Positions 28,273 to 37,781 of a DNA stretch of 64,000 nucleotides are shown in pieces; the first letter of the stretch is position 1, and each line of letters starts with the position of its first letter. Made by a program: the position numbers and the translations under genes. The DNA comes from CAZKFN01 sp964552035 (GTDB lineage Bacteria > Bacteroidota > Bacteroidia > Flavobacteriales_E > Vicingaceae). Under the pieces are notes generated by a model. That model saw nothing but the letters and a program-made list of their open reading frames with translations, made no database searches and had not been told where the DNA came from. The DNA lies in NCBI GenBank assembly GCA_964552035.1, contig CAZKFN010000001.1:128055-192054 (forward strand), given 5' to 3'.

Positions 28273-30444
28273 ATGGATATATTCACACCTGCATCGCATC
28301 ATGACATTTTGGTATTATTGGTTCAGATAGCCGTACTATTAGTGGCCGCCCGAACCTTTGGAGAAATTGCACAACGTTTAGGCCAACCCTCGGTTGTAGG
28401 GGAGCTTTTAGCAGGAATTATTTTAGGGCCGTCGCTGCTCAGCGGTTTTTTCCCAATATTGCACGAATGGCTGGTACCCCAAACTGAAATTCAAGGATAT
28501 TTAATTGAATTAGTCGGAATGTTTGGTGCTATGTTTTTATTGATTATCACCGGTCTGGAAACCGACATTCCGTTAATCAAACGAAAGGGCAAGATGGCTT
28601 TGAGCATAGCTGCCGGGGGGTTAATATTGCCCTTTGTCAGTGGTTTTGTGATGGCTATGTATTTGCCTGATTTTCTTGTTCAAAACCAACAAGAACGTAT
28701 TGTTTTTGATCTTTTTGTAGCCACAGCGATGGCCATTTCTTCCATCCCAGTAGTTGCAAAAGTACTTATGGATTTGAATCTGATGCGGCGTGATTTGGGA
28801 CAAACCATTTTAGCCGCCGGTATGATTGATGACACCACCGCATGGATATTACTATCCATAACCCTTGGTCTTGCAAGCGGTGACGCCATTACCGTTGGTA
28901 CTGTTTTTTATTCCATTGCAAAAATAGCTGGATTTATGTTCCTCAGTTTTACGCTTGGAAAGTGGCTGATAAAAAAAGGACTGCACTATATTCAGGATCA
29001 TTCAAAAAGCGAATACAGAATACTCACCTTTGTAGTGGCTGTAGCTTTCATATTTGGAGCCATTGCACAAGCTCTTGAAGTGGAAGCTGTTTTAGGTGCC
29101 TTTGTGGCTGGAATCATTTTCGGGATGATGCCGCGATTACCCAAAAGCGTTATTAAAAAATTAGAAGCTATAGCCATTGGAATTTTTGCCCCTATATTTT
29201 TTGCGGTTTCCGGTCTTAAAGTAGATATCACATCGCTCATGCAACCTACGCTATTGCTCATAACCGGAATTGTTCTTGCTGTTGCTATTTTTGGAAAATT
29301 AGTGGGTGCCTACGCTGGGGCGCGCATCGTTGGCCTAAGCCATTGGAATTCACTAGCTTTTGGTTCTGCATTGAATGCACGGGGGGCTGTGGAAATAATT
29401 ATTGCAAGTATCGGATTATCTATGGGAATTTTATCTCAGGATATGTATTCCATTATTGTGGTTATGGCTATGGTTACCTCACTCATGGCACCATCGCTTT
29501 TAAAATGGACGGTAGGAAAAATAAAAATGGGAGACGAAGAAAAAGAACGTTTGAAAAAAGAAGAATTTCAAGCAAAGAGCATGGTTGCAAACATTCATCG
29601 GGTGCTGTTGCCCATAAGACCTCGCTTAAATGAATACGGAAAAAGTCAATCGGCATCAAGGCACGAATTAGCCGGAGAAATTTTATGTTCCATGGCAAAA
29701 CACAGTCAAATTTCCGTTACTTTAATGATGGTTACCTCGGAAAATAATGTTGAGCAATATAAACCGCTCCTATCAGAAATTGGGAAAACGTTTAAAAATA
29801 TCGAAACCGAAATTAAAATTGTAAAAAGTACAGAAACTACTTCCGCAATTTTAGATGAAGCAAAGAAAGGGTATGATTTAATTCTGTTGGGAGCAACAGA
29901 AAAAGATTTAAACAGACCCCAGCTTTTCAATCCGGTGATCGATGAAATTGTTCGACACGCACCTTGTCCAACAGCTGTTCTGCAAGTGAAAAGTGTAAAA
30001 ACCAATTGGAAACCCAATCAAATTTTAATCCCCTCCAACGGATCGAAAGCAGCTAAAAATGCGACGGAATTAGCACTTTATATCACGAATTCAGACACAA
30101 ATCACGAAGTTAAGGTACTCAACATTATAGAAAACGATGAAGGACGCTTGGGAATTCCAGTACAAATTTCTACAACAGAAATTAATCATAGAGATGACCT
30201 AAGGAAATCGATTATGGAAGAAAATAAAATGATTGGAGAAAGCCTTAAAATAAATATTTCGGCTAAGATCATTGAAAGCAGCAGTGTTGAAAAAGGTATT
30301 GTAGAATTTGCGAAAGAAAATCATTCTGATTTAATAATTTTAGGTACAAACATTTATCCGGGCACTAACCGATTGTATTTAGGACGAAGAGTGGAACAAA
30401 TTCTCGAAGATGCTGATTGTCCGGTATTGATATTTAATACTTAA
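28273..30444 (+). CDS. CPA2-family cation:proton antiporter with two C-terminal USP domains
   Basis: A 723-residue inner-membrane protein. Residues about 10-415 form the 12-13 helix sodium/proton exchanger fold (RLGQPSVVGELLAGIILGPSLL; ATAMAISSIPVVAKVL; AGMIDDTTAWILL with the ion-site Asp pair; NARGAVEIII). Residues about 435-725 are two tandem universal stress protein-like domains (one ending CPTAVLQVK, one ending CPVLIFNT). They may sense nucleotides or cyclic messengers; that is inferred. It sits between a sigma54 regulator and a histidine kinase, suggesting two-component control of cation transport. Confidence 0.92.
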   Translation: MDIFTPASHHDILVLLVQIAVLLVAARTFGEIAQRLGQPSVVGELLAGIILGPSLLSGFFPILHEWLVPQTEIQGYLIELVGMFGAMFLLIITGLETDIPLIKRKGKMALSIAAGGLILPFVSGFVMAMYLPDFLVQNQQERIVFDLFVATAMAISSIPVVAKVLMDLNLMRRDLGQTILAAGMIDDTTAWILLSITLGLASGDAITVGTVFYSIAKIAGFMFLSFTLGKWLIKKGLHYIQDHSKSEYRILTFVVAVAFIFGAIAQALEVEAVLGAFVAGIIFGMMPRLPKSVIKKLEAIAIGIFAPIFFAVSGLKVDITSLMQPTLLLITGIVLAVAIFGKLVGAYAGARIVGLSHWNSLAFGSALNARGAVEIIIASIGLSMGILSQDMYSIIVVMAMVTSLMAPSLLKWTVGKIKMGDEEKERLKKEEFQAKSMVANIHRVLLPIRPRLNEYGKSQSASRHELAGEILCSMAKHSQISVTLMMVTSENNVEQYKPLLSEIGKTFKNIETEIKIVKSTETTSAILDEAKKGYDLILLGATEKDLNRPQLFNPVIDEIVRHAPCPTAVLQVKSVKTNWKPNQILIPSNGSKAAKNATELALYITNSDTNHEVKVLNIIENDEGRLGIPVQISTTEINHRDDLRKSIMEENKMIGESLKINISAKIIESSSVEKGIVEFAKENHSDLIILGTNIYPGTNRLYLGRRVEQILEDADCPVLIFNT

Positions 30445-30606
30445 AAAACCATGTAAAAGGCACGACAAAAAACAAAACTTGCCTATTTTTCCAGAAATAA
30501 ATCCCTTACGCAGTTGCAATAAGAAATTCCGGGAAAAACAATGAAATTAGCAAAACCATTTTTTGTTGTGTTTTTACATAAAGTTAAAATATAATTCTTT
30601 GTAACG

Positions 30607-32349
30607 ATGAAGATCAGAGCAAAAATCACACTGTGGGTAGGGATTCTTCTTTTCTTAATCATATTGCTAACGGGATTGGGCATTGGTTATGTAAATATGA
30701 TTAAGAAAAATACAGATAATATCCTGACGTCCAACCATCTTTCTGTTCAATATGCACAAAAGATGTTAGATGCGCTCAATGTTTCGTTTCATGACGAACA
30801 GGCCATCCGTGATTTTAGAAAGCGTCTCGAAAAACAAAAAAATAAAATTTCAGAAGTGGATATTGCCATTCCTGTTGGGCAAATTGAACAAAACTTTGAG
30901 GCATTAATTCTCGAACCAGACAATTTAGATTTTGATAGGCATATCCGCAGAGATGTTGCGAAAATTATGCAAATTAACATGGATGCTATTGTGGCCAAAA
31001 GTAACTTGGCTTCACAAACAGCAAGGACTGCGAACATTCAAATTATGCTCTTTGGAGTTATTTGTTTCATCGCTACTTGCATTTTGTTTTTCAGACTTCC
31101 TCGAAGTATTGCCGAGCCTGTAGCCAAACTCATTGAAGGAACTAAAGAAATTGCACAAAAAAATTACTCCTACCGTATTCAAATTCAAGGAAATGATGAG
31201 TTTAAAAATCTCGCGGATTCTTTTAACGATATGATAAGTAAATTGGAAGAATATGCTGGTATCCACGTATCCAAACTTCTAATTGAAAAGAAACGAATAG
31301 AAACTATTATTAATTCCATCTACGATCCCATCATCATTTTGGACGAATATGACACCATTCTTTTTATTAATCTTGAAGCTCTAAAAATTGCCAATCTTAA
31401 AATAGAAAATGTTATTCGGACCAATATTCACGATTTAGCCCAGTTTAATATTTTTTTTCAAACCGTTCTCAGAGGAATTTTTCCGGCACATATTAAAAAA
31501 TTAGAAAAACGAGAACTCAAACTTAAGATTGATGGCGAAGAAAATTACTTTGATGCCAAATATTTAGATCTGACCATCGATCCGACAGACAAGGCCACAG
31601 AGAAAAAAATCGGCACGATTATCCTGCTTCAAAATATCACATCCTATAAGAAATTAGACATTGCCAAAACAAACTTTATTGCCTCAATGTCTCACAATTT
31701 TAAAACCCCGATTTCTTCTTCTCAAATCGGATTGCATCTATTACGAAAAAATCAGACTGGGCAATTAAATGAAGAACAACTGCAATTGATAGATAGCATT
31801 GAAGAAGATATTCAGAAACTTTTAGCCATTACTGGAGATCTTTTGAAGATTTCGGAAGTGGACAGTGAAAATATTCAACTAAAAATAACATCGATAGATT
31901 TACGAGAAATTATCGAATATGCTATAAATACCATCCAACGGCAAGCGGATCGAAAATTAATTCGTCTTAAAGTGAGCCTCCCGGAGGAAATTCCAACGAT
32001 TAAAGGTGATGCCGAAAAGATTGCATGGGTTTTAATCAACCTCATATCCAATGCCATTCGCTATTCAAATGAAAATTCAACTGTTCGCATTCAAATTGCA
32101 GACCAAGAAGATTATGTTCATTTATTTGTTGAAGATCAGGGACAAGGGATTTCGCCTGAATATCAAGAACGGATTTTTGCCCGTTATTTTCGTGCTCCCG
32201 ACACCAACGAAAAAGTAACCGGTTTGGGTTTAGCCATCAGCAGAGAGTTTATGGAAGCACAAGGCGGTTCTATTGAATTGGTAAGTCGTGTGGGAGAAGG
32301 AAGCAAGTTTATTGTAATTCTTAAGAAAGAAGATGAATGGATTCCTTAA
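30607..32349 (+). CDS. Membrane sensor histidine kinase with an atypical phosphoacceptor motif
   Basis: A 580-residue kinase. TM1 is at residues 9-30, a sensor region of about 120 residues follows, and TM2 is near 145-165. Next come HAMP, a PAS-like domain (YDPIIILDEYDTILFINLEA), HisKA and HATPase (NLISNAIRY; VEDQGQGI; TGLGLAISREF). The phosphoacceptor motif reads SHNFKTPIS: His363 is followed by Asn364, where nearly all HisKA kinases have Glu or Asp, the residue that acts as general base. Kinase or phosphatase activity may be altered. It is the likely partner of the NtrC-type regulator upstream or of the vanished one whose tail remains at 32579. Confidence 0.88.
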   Translation: MKIRAKITLWVGILLFLIILLTGLGIGYVNMIKKNTDNILTSNHLSVQYAQKMLDALNVSFHDEQAIRDFRKRLEKQKNKISEVDIAIPVGQIEQNFEALILEPDNLDFDRHIRRDVAKIMQINMDAIVAKSNLASQTARTANIQIMLFGVICFIATCILFFRLPRSIAEPVAKLIEGTKEIAQKNYSYRIQIQGNDEFKNLADSFNDMISKLEEYAGIHVSKLLIEKKRIETIINSIYDPIIILDEYDTILFINLEALKIANLKIENVIRTNIHDLAQFNIFFQTVLRGIFPAHIKKLEKRELKLKIDGEENYFDAKYLDLTIDPTDKATEKKIGTIILLQNITSYKKLDIAKTNFIASMSHNFKTPISSSQIGLHLLRKNQTGQLNEEQLQLIDSIEEDIQKLLAITGDLLKISEVDSENIQLKITSIDLREIIEYAINTIQRQADRKLIRLKVSLPEEIPTIKGDAEKIAWVLINLISNAIRYSNENSTVRIQIADQEDYVHLFVEDQGQGISPEYQERIFARYFRAPDTNEKVTGLGLAISREFMEAQGGSIELVSRVGEGSKFIVILKKEDEWIP

Positions 32350-32578
32350 TTAAAAAGATTATTAAAATTAAACTCACGATAAAACATTCTGTATAATTTT
32401 TCTTGATTTTTCGTTCTAATCTAAAGGGAGGAATCAACAAAAGTCAACACGTTATTGCCAAACAATTAATCAGGTTCCAAAAACTTATTTTTAAATACCA
32501 GCTGGCGGCAGTACAAATTTTGCTTCGTCCGAAAGTAAAAAGGATTCTTACGGAGAGCAATCTGGAGAATCCGTTTGG

Positions 32579-32635
32579 AATTTAGGATTAACGCGAGCGG
32601 CTTTATACAGACAAATTGGGAAATATGAGCTGTAG
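32579..32635 (+). pseudogene. C-terminal remnant of a second sigma54 response regulator
   Basis: The frame ending at TAG (32633-32635) encodes NLGLTRAALYRQIGKYEL, the Fis-type helix-turn-helix end typical of NtrC-family regulators. The preceding sequence is not recognisable. It lies 230 bp after the histidine kinase gene, the usual place for its cognate regulator, so a kinase-regulator pair was probably disrupted here. Confidence 0.7.
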
Positions 32636-32989
32636 AATTGAATGAAGTAAGCATTTTAAGACACATTTTTAGAAGATGTTTTATGGAGTAATCATATCTT
32701 ATAAGAAACTTTAATGTTGCAAGCCAACCCTAGAGGGACGGTATATATTAAAAAAGGAAATTATTGAAAGTTTTAACTTGTAAATATTTCTTACAGGTTC
32801 AAAAAGAGGGTAACAAAGAATCCGAAATATTCTAAAGAAAGATAGTTAGATTGGAATAATCCTAAAAGAACGAAAATGAAGTTTTATAGTACGGAAATAT
32901 TCAAGGAATTTGATAAGCATTATAATAAAAAGGTAATCTAAAATAAACACCCTAATGCAGCCCAATAAATTGAGTGAAAAAATGTTTAA

Positions 32990-33081
32990 TTCATATTTTG
33001 TAAAACAAAGCACTCTAAATATGTAAAGTGAACTACTCTAATTTTGTAAAATGAATCTTTCAAAATATGTAAAGCAATCCC
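32990..33081. repeat. Four tandem 23-bp direct repeats
   Basis: Units start at 32990, 33013, 33036 and 33059, each a variant of (C/T)TCTAAATATGTAAAGTGAA plus 3-4 variable bases. The period is exactly 23 bp. There is no spacer, so this is an iteron-like array and not a CRISPR. Confidence 0.75.
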
Positions 33082-34179
33082 TCAACATCATCACCGGTAC
33101 GGGCATAAGTTACACACGACAAGACGGAATAAACGTCATTTCATTGGCTTCTCTCGGTGCATAAAAAAAGAAACAAACCTGAAAATAAAATTACTTCACG
33201 CTGGTGCATTGTTATTAACAGTCTTTTGATGAAGATTTATCATTTATTCAATCAGGGAGTGCTAAAATCTTTTTGAGGAATCTTTAATATGAGTAAAGTA
33301 AAATATCAAAGTAAAAAAGTTTGTTGAATGAGGAAACATTATAAACATCAAAAAACGTATGTATTTTAAAAATCAACCCTTATTTTAAGGATGCTGAAAA
33401 GCAAATAATAAAAGAGAAATGTAAGTGTATTGGCAATATAAATCAGTAACTTATGCTTTGAAATTAATGATTGGCAAATACCTGATTTAATTTCATACGT
33501 TTAATTTAAAGAATTTTAAAAATGTCAGACGAAATTAAAGCTGAACTAACTATTAGAAGCGAAGGGTTTACTTAAGGCTCATTAACTAAAGAATTCCTTT
33601 TAAAAATAAAAACGTTATACAACAGTAAAGCATTTGACTTGCCGATAGGTAAAACTGAATGCTGTGATTAGTAATCCTCTTCTGAGTCAAGTTTTAAATA
33701 TTATGAGAAATACGATAAGTTTTGCGTAGAAAAGCAGTTAAAACATGATTTATTTTCTGCTATACGAGATTCGAAACTTCGTATTTTACAAGTTACCTCA
33801 AAACCCGTGGCGTTATTTTGCATCATCTGAAGCCTATTCCTTTCACCTAGGGATTTGAAAAATTGGAGTGTTTTCGCAAACTTCTTTTTTTTGTTAAAAA
33901 GCCAGATTTCTTACAAGGAGGTTATCTTACTCCAGGAAATTCAACTTTATTCTTTCTTTTCTCCTAAAAAAACCATCGGAATTTCAACCTATTAATTCAA
34001 AAATCCCAAGTGCCAGAAGATTTTTGCTTTGCAAGGCATGTAAAAGGGGAGGGGAATACCTTATCGGATTTCACCAAAGCTTTATTTTTCCGTTAGTTTA
34101 GTACTTTTTATTCCTTTTTTGGCGATGCAAAAAAGTAAATAAAACTTCTAAGAAAAAAACCTACTTTTCCAGTTGTAAA

Positions 34180-34758
34180 ATGGCTGACATGCAAGTCTTA
34201 TTGATTGACAACCACGATTCATTTACTTACAATATTGTAAATATTCTGACCGAAATCGACACGTGTGATTTTCAGGTGATTAATTACGATGAATTGAAAG
34301 TCAGCGATATAGATGAATTTGCGCATCTGATTATTTCGCCAGGACCGATGAGACCCGAAAATTTCCCGCTTTTGAATGAGGTGATTGCTCATAGTTTTCA
34401 AAACCGAAAACCCTTGTTGGGAATTTGTCTGGGCCATCAGGCGATTTGTACACACTTCGGCGGAAGTTTGTATCGGATGGAAAATGTGATCCACGGACAG
34501 AAGAGACAAATTGAAATTATCCGAAATTCACCGATTTTCGACGGACTTCCAAAAAAAATGGACGTGGGTTTGTACCATTCTTGGACGGTTTCAACCGAAG
34601 ATTTTCCGAACGAATTAGAAATTTGCGCAATATCCGGGCAATACATCATGGCGGTGCAACATAAAACAGCGCCGATTTATGGCGTTCAGTTTCATCCTGA
34701 ATCTTTTCTGACGGCTTTTGGAACCGCTATTTTAACCCATTTTACGGCGCTCAGATGA
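34180..34758 (+). CDS. pabA: Aminodeoxychorismate/anthranilate synthase glutaminase subunit
   Basis: A 192-residue class I glutamine amidotransferase that supplies ammonia to its chorismate-using partner. It has LLIDNHDSFTYN at the start, the oxyanion segment SPGP, nucleophile Cys83 in GICLGHQ, and the His-Glu pair in VQFHPES. The partner immediately downstream is a pabB-type protein with a 4-bp overlap, so the role is folate (p-aminobenzoate) synthesis, though shared use with tryptophan synthesis is possible. Two in-frame ATGs (34180 and 34189) are possible starts. Confidence 0.9.
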   Translation: MADMQVLLIDNHDSFTYNIVNILTEIDTCDFQVINYDELKVSDIDEFAHLIISPGPMRPENFPLLNEVIAHSFQNRKPLLGICLGHQAICTHFGGSLYRMENVIHGQKRQIEIIRNSPIFDGLPKKMDVGLYHSWTVSTEDFPNELEICAISGQYIMAVQHKTAPIYGVQFHPESFLTAFGTAILTHFTALR

Positions 34759-35735
34759 TGGATATTTCACAGTTTTCAAAACAGATTTCAGAATATACAA
34801 CGCAGGGAATTCCTTATTTTTTTCTACTGGATTTTGAACTGAAAAAGCCCGTCTTATGCAAATTGGATGAAGCCGAAAAGCACGGGATTCTTTATAATAT
34901 CAAAGGAAAGACGAATGCGAAGGAGAAAATTCANNNNNNNNNNCCAAAGACGGAATTGCATGTTACCCCGATAGACCCGAAAATGTATAGCCAAAAAGTC
35001 AAAAAGGTTATCGAAGAACTGAACAACGGGAACACTTTTCTTCTGAATCTGACTTTTCCAACTCCTATAACTTGCAACCTGAGTCTGAAAGAGATTTTTT
35101 ATGCCGGTCGTGCGCCATACAAATTGTTATTGAAGGATGATTTTGTGGTTTTTTCGCCTGAAAGCTTCATTCAAATCAGCAACAATCAGATTTCGACTTT
35201 TCCTATGAAAGGTACAATTGATGCCCGGCTTCTGGATGCTAAAAAAATCCTACTTGAAAATGAAAAAGAAACCTGGGAACATCACACCATCGTGGATTTA
35301 ATGCGTAATGATTTGTCGCTTATTTCCAAAAAAGTCAGAGTTGATCAATTTCGGTATATTGAGAACATTAAGACCCACAAAGGTGAAATCCTGCAAACAA
35401 GCTCTGCTATAAGCGGTATTTTGCCCGATGATTGGACAAATGATTTCGGTGAACGGTTGTTGAAATTGCTGCCGGCAGGATCTGTCAGTGGGGCACCCAA
35501 AAAGAAAACCGTGGAAATTATTCAATTGGTGGAAGATGTTGCGCGGGGATATTACACCGGAATTTTTGGTTTGTTTGACGGTAAAAATCTGGATTCTTCT
35601 GTAGCCATTCGTTTTGTAGAAAAACAGAATCAACAACTTTACTTTAAAAGTGGTGGCGGCATAACAGCAAACAGCGATTCGAAAAAAGAATACGAAGAAT
35701 TAATTCAGAAAATCTATCTGCCGATTCCGGAATGA
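34755..35735 (+). CDS. pabB: Aminodeoxychorismate synthase component I, interrupted by an assembly gap
   Basis: Converts chorismate plus ammonia to aminodeoxychorismate for folate. The catalytic domain is clear: SPESFIQI, FPMKGTIDA, KEHHTIVDLMRNDLS-like EHHTIVDLMRND, LLPAGSVSGAPKKKTVEII, and YYTGIFG. The roughly 326-residue length is typical of the short Bacteroidota form. Ten N at 34934-34943 fall in the N-terminal part, so some residues are missing or mis-spaced and the continuity of the frame across the gap is not guaranteed. It overlaps pabA by 4 bp (ATGA). Confidence 0.9.
   Translation: MMDISQFSKQISEYTTQGIPYFFLLDFELKKPVLCKLDEAEKHGILYNIKGKTNAKEKIXXXXPKTELHVTPIDPKMYSQKVKKVIEELNNGNTFLLNLTFPTPITCNLSLKEIFYAGRAPYKLLLKDDFVVFSPESFIQISNNQISTFPMKGTIDARLLDAKKILLENEKETWEHHTIVDLMRNDLSLISKKVRVDQFRYIENIKTHKGEILQTSSAISGILPDDWTNDFGERLLKLLPAGSVSGAPKKKTVEIIQLVEDVARGYYTGIFGLFDGKNLDSSVAIRFVEKQNQQLYFKSGGGITANSDSKKEYEELIQKIYLPIPE
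34934..34943. other. Run of 10 N (assembly gap)
   Basis: The only ambiguous bases in the window, inside pabB. A round number of N usually marks a scaffold join of unknown size. Confidence 0.99.
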
Positions 35736-35852
35736 AATGGCTTTTTGAAGCAATTATTTAAAAATGGAAATTCAATTATTTTCTGTTATCCGAAAATTAC
35801 GGCTTCGTTTCTAAGGCAGTATTGCCGTAGTATCTTTACCCGATGTGGCTAA

Positions 35853-36190
35853 TTAACTATGCTTTATTAGATATTCTTTTGTTTCAGTATATGGATTAGG
35901 GGTGTACAGAAGATCCAGTAATATTTGTTCTTGACGACCATACCACACTTTTGTAAAATGTTTTAAAATGGCCAAGAGGTGCATCAGGCTATTGCTTTCG
36001 GTCGTTGTCATCCTCCCGACGGAGAAACATTTCTAATTGACTTATCTTCTCTAAAATCCCCTTGATTTTTTCCTCAGGTTCTTCTGTAATGATATCAATG
36101 TCTATCGAACCTTTTAGGATTTTCCGTTGCTAAAAGTAAAGCTGTACCGCCTTTAAACATAAATTGACCATGATACTTATGTTGTTTGTA
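35853..36190 (-). pseudogene. AbiEii/AbiGii-type nucleotidyltransferase, multiply frameshifted
   Basis: On the minus strand one frame gives YHGQFMFKGGTALLLATENPKRF, the nucleotidyltransferase G-G-T-A-L motif of AbiEii-type toxins. After a frameshift at about 36095, IDIDIITEEPEEKIKGILEK follows with the two catalytic aspartates, then MFLRREDDN. After further shifts come HFKTFYKSV and WYGRQEQILLDLLYTPNPYTE. The gene is truncated (no intact C-terminus) and cannot make a protein. Such toxins usually pair with an AbiEi antitoxin; none is visible. Confidence 0.7.
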
Positions 36191-36583
36191 ACGACGTTAT
36201 GGTTGAAATTCGGTTTCCGGCGTTCATCAGCACTTTCCATGACACTATCCCATTTTTACTTTTCAAAGGCTTGGTATTTTCTTCTACTTTTTCTCTTAAA
36301 AAAGAGTTTATTGCTTTTATTCTGAGCTTGGGCTCCTTTGTCTGCATCATCTTTCCTTCGCAAAAACAGCAAATACGAAATTTGTTCCTTTCCGAAAATG
36401 TTTTTAAGTCAGTAATTAGGGTGATGACGCATTTGAAATTTGAATCAGTACTTTTCAAAAAAAATCGATTTATAATACTCTTCCAAAAACTTTATACTAA
36501 ATTTGTGGTCATGAAAAAAATAAATAACAATCGAATATTTTTTTGTCAATTGAAATTGTTATTTGAACAATATTATTTTTAAG

Positions 36584-36615
36584 AAAAACGAAGCTAAAAA
36601 GCTTCGTTTTTTTTT
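36584..36615 (+). terminator. Strong hairpin terminator upstream of carA
   Basis: AAAAACGAAGC pairs with GCTTCGTTTTT around a TAAAAA loop, followed by a long T-tract. No intact upstream plus-strand gene requires it; it may be left over from a lost gene or insulate carAB. It ends only 19 bp before the carA ATG. Confidence 0.8.
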
Positions 36616-36633
36616 GCTTAAATTTTGGAAAGA

Positions 36634-37728
36634 ATGGAAAAGAAATTAGTCTTAGCGTCAGGGGAAGTTTTCCGAGGAACAGGTTTTGGTGCAGCATGTG
36701 ATTCCGCAGGAGAAGTTGTGTTCAATACCGGAATGACAGGTTATCAGGAAGTTATTTCTGATCTTTCATACAGTGGTCAAATTGTTTGTATGACGTATCC
36801 CTTAATAGGCAATTACGGAATCAATCCGGATGATTTTGAAAGCATTTCTCCGGCGATTAAAGGATTGATTGTAAAAGAATTGTGCGATTTCCCTTCCAAT
36901 TTTAGAAGTCAGATGACCGTGAATGCGTTTTTTAAGAAGAAAAACCTTTCGGGAATTCAAGGAGTGGACACGCGAAGATTGACCCGAGTATTGCGGGATA
37001 GGGGCGTTGTAAAGGGGAAAATTGTACCTGAAAACACCGATACTGAGACGGTGGTTGCCGAACTGAAACGGGTGGTTTTTCCGACCAATTTAATTGAAAA
37101 AGTTTCTACAAAAACGGCTTATGCTTGTCCGGGAAGAGGTTTTAAAGTGGTATTGGTTGACTTTGGTTCTAAATTGGGAATACTACGGGAATTATCCAAG
37201 CGCAATTGCGACATTGTCGTGGTGCCACATACCACTTCTGCCGAAGACATTTTATTAATGAAACCGGATGGGGTGATGTTGTCGAATGGCTCCGGAGATC
37301 CTCGGGATTATCCGTATGCTTTCGAGATGATCAACGGCATTCTGGGAAAAATTCCTGTTTTCGGAATTTGTATGGGACACCAGTTGATTGGTTTGGCGTG
37401 TGGAGCCAAAACCTATAAATTAAAATTCGGACATCGTGGAGGAAATCATCCTGTGTTGGATTTAAGCACAAATAAAGTAAGCATCACCGCGCAAAATCAC
37501 GGCTATGCAATCGATCAGGAATCGTTGAAAGGAACGGATCTGATTGAAACACATATTGCCTTAAACGATCGGACAAACGAAGGGCTTAGACATAAAGTTT
37601 TTCCGTGTTTTACCGTACAATATCACCCCGAATCCAGTCCGGGACCGGAAGATGCCAATTACCTCTTCGATGATTTTATTGCGATGATGGAAAATTTTAA
37701 AAACAGGTCGGGCAAAACGATAAATTAG
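36634..37728 (+). CDS. carA: Carbamoyl-phosphate synthase small (glutaminase) subunit
   Basis: Hydrolyses glutamine and channels ammonia to CarB for carbamoyl phosphate, used in pyrimidines and arginine. From the ATG at 36634 the protein has 364 residues: the N-terminal CarA domain (VFRGTGFGA, NTGMTGYQEV, GNYGIN) and a class I amidotransferase domain with the nucleophile Cys in GICMGHQ and QYHPESSPGP. The ATG at 36634 is preferred to the TTG at 36625. carB begins about 53 bp downstream, so the two are one operon. Confidence 0.96.
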   Translation: MEKKLVLASGEVFRGTGFGAACDSAGEVVFNTGMTGYQEVISDLSYSGQIVCMTYPLIGNYGINPDDFESISPAIKGLIVKELCDFPSNFRSQMTVNAFFKKKNLSGIQGVDTRRLTRVLRDRGVVKGKIVPENTDTETVVAELKRVVFPTNLIEKVSTKTAYACPGRGFKVVLVDFGSKLGILRELSKRNCDIVVVPHTTSAEDILLMKPDGVMLSNGSGDPRDYPYAFEMINGILGKIPVFGICMGHQLIGLACGAKTYKLKFGHRGGNHPVLDLSTNKVSITAQNHGYAIDQESLKGTDLIETHIALNDRTNEGLRHKVFPCFTVQYHPESSPGPEDANYLFDDFIAMMENFKNRSGKTIN

Positions 37729-37781
37729 ACCGGATTGACTAAGTAATTAACTGATAATTAACAATCTAAAAAATTAAGAAA

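Larger units (their letters stand above)
32350..34179. other. Gene-poor region with decayed sequence
   Basis: 1.8 kb without an intact gene. It contains the tail of a sigma54 regulator (32579-32635), four 23-bp direct repeats (32990-33081), a 37-codon frame at 33051-33164 (MNLSKYVKQSLNIITGTG...) that reads like a C-terminal protein fragment of unknown family, and a short broken frame near 33531 (MSDEIKAELTIRSEGFT, then stop). It looks like old coding DNA in decay. Confidence 0.6.

Noticed and set aside
32990..33081. CRISPR array
   Set aside because: The 23-bp units abut each other with no spacers.
36177..36582. Two overlapping frames of 93 and 127 codons on opposite strands
   Set aside because: Neither resembles a known protein; the region is decayed sequence next to the AbiEii remnant.
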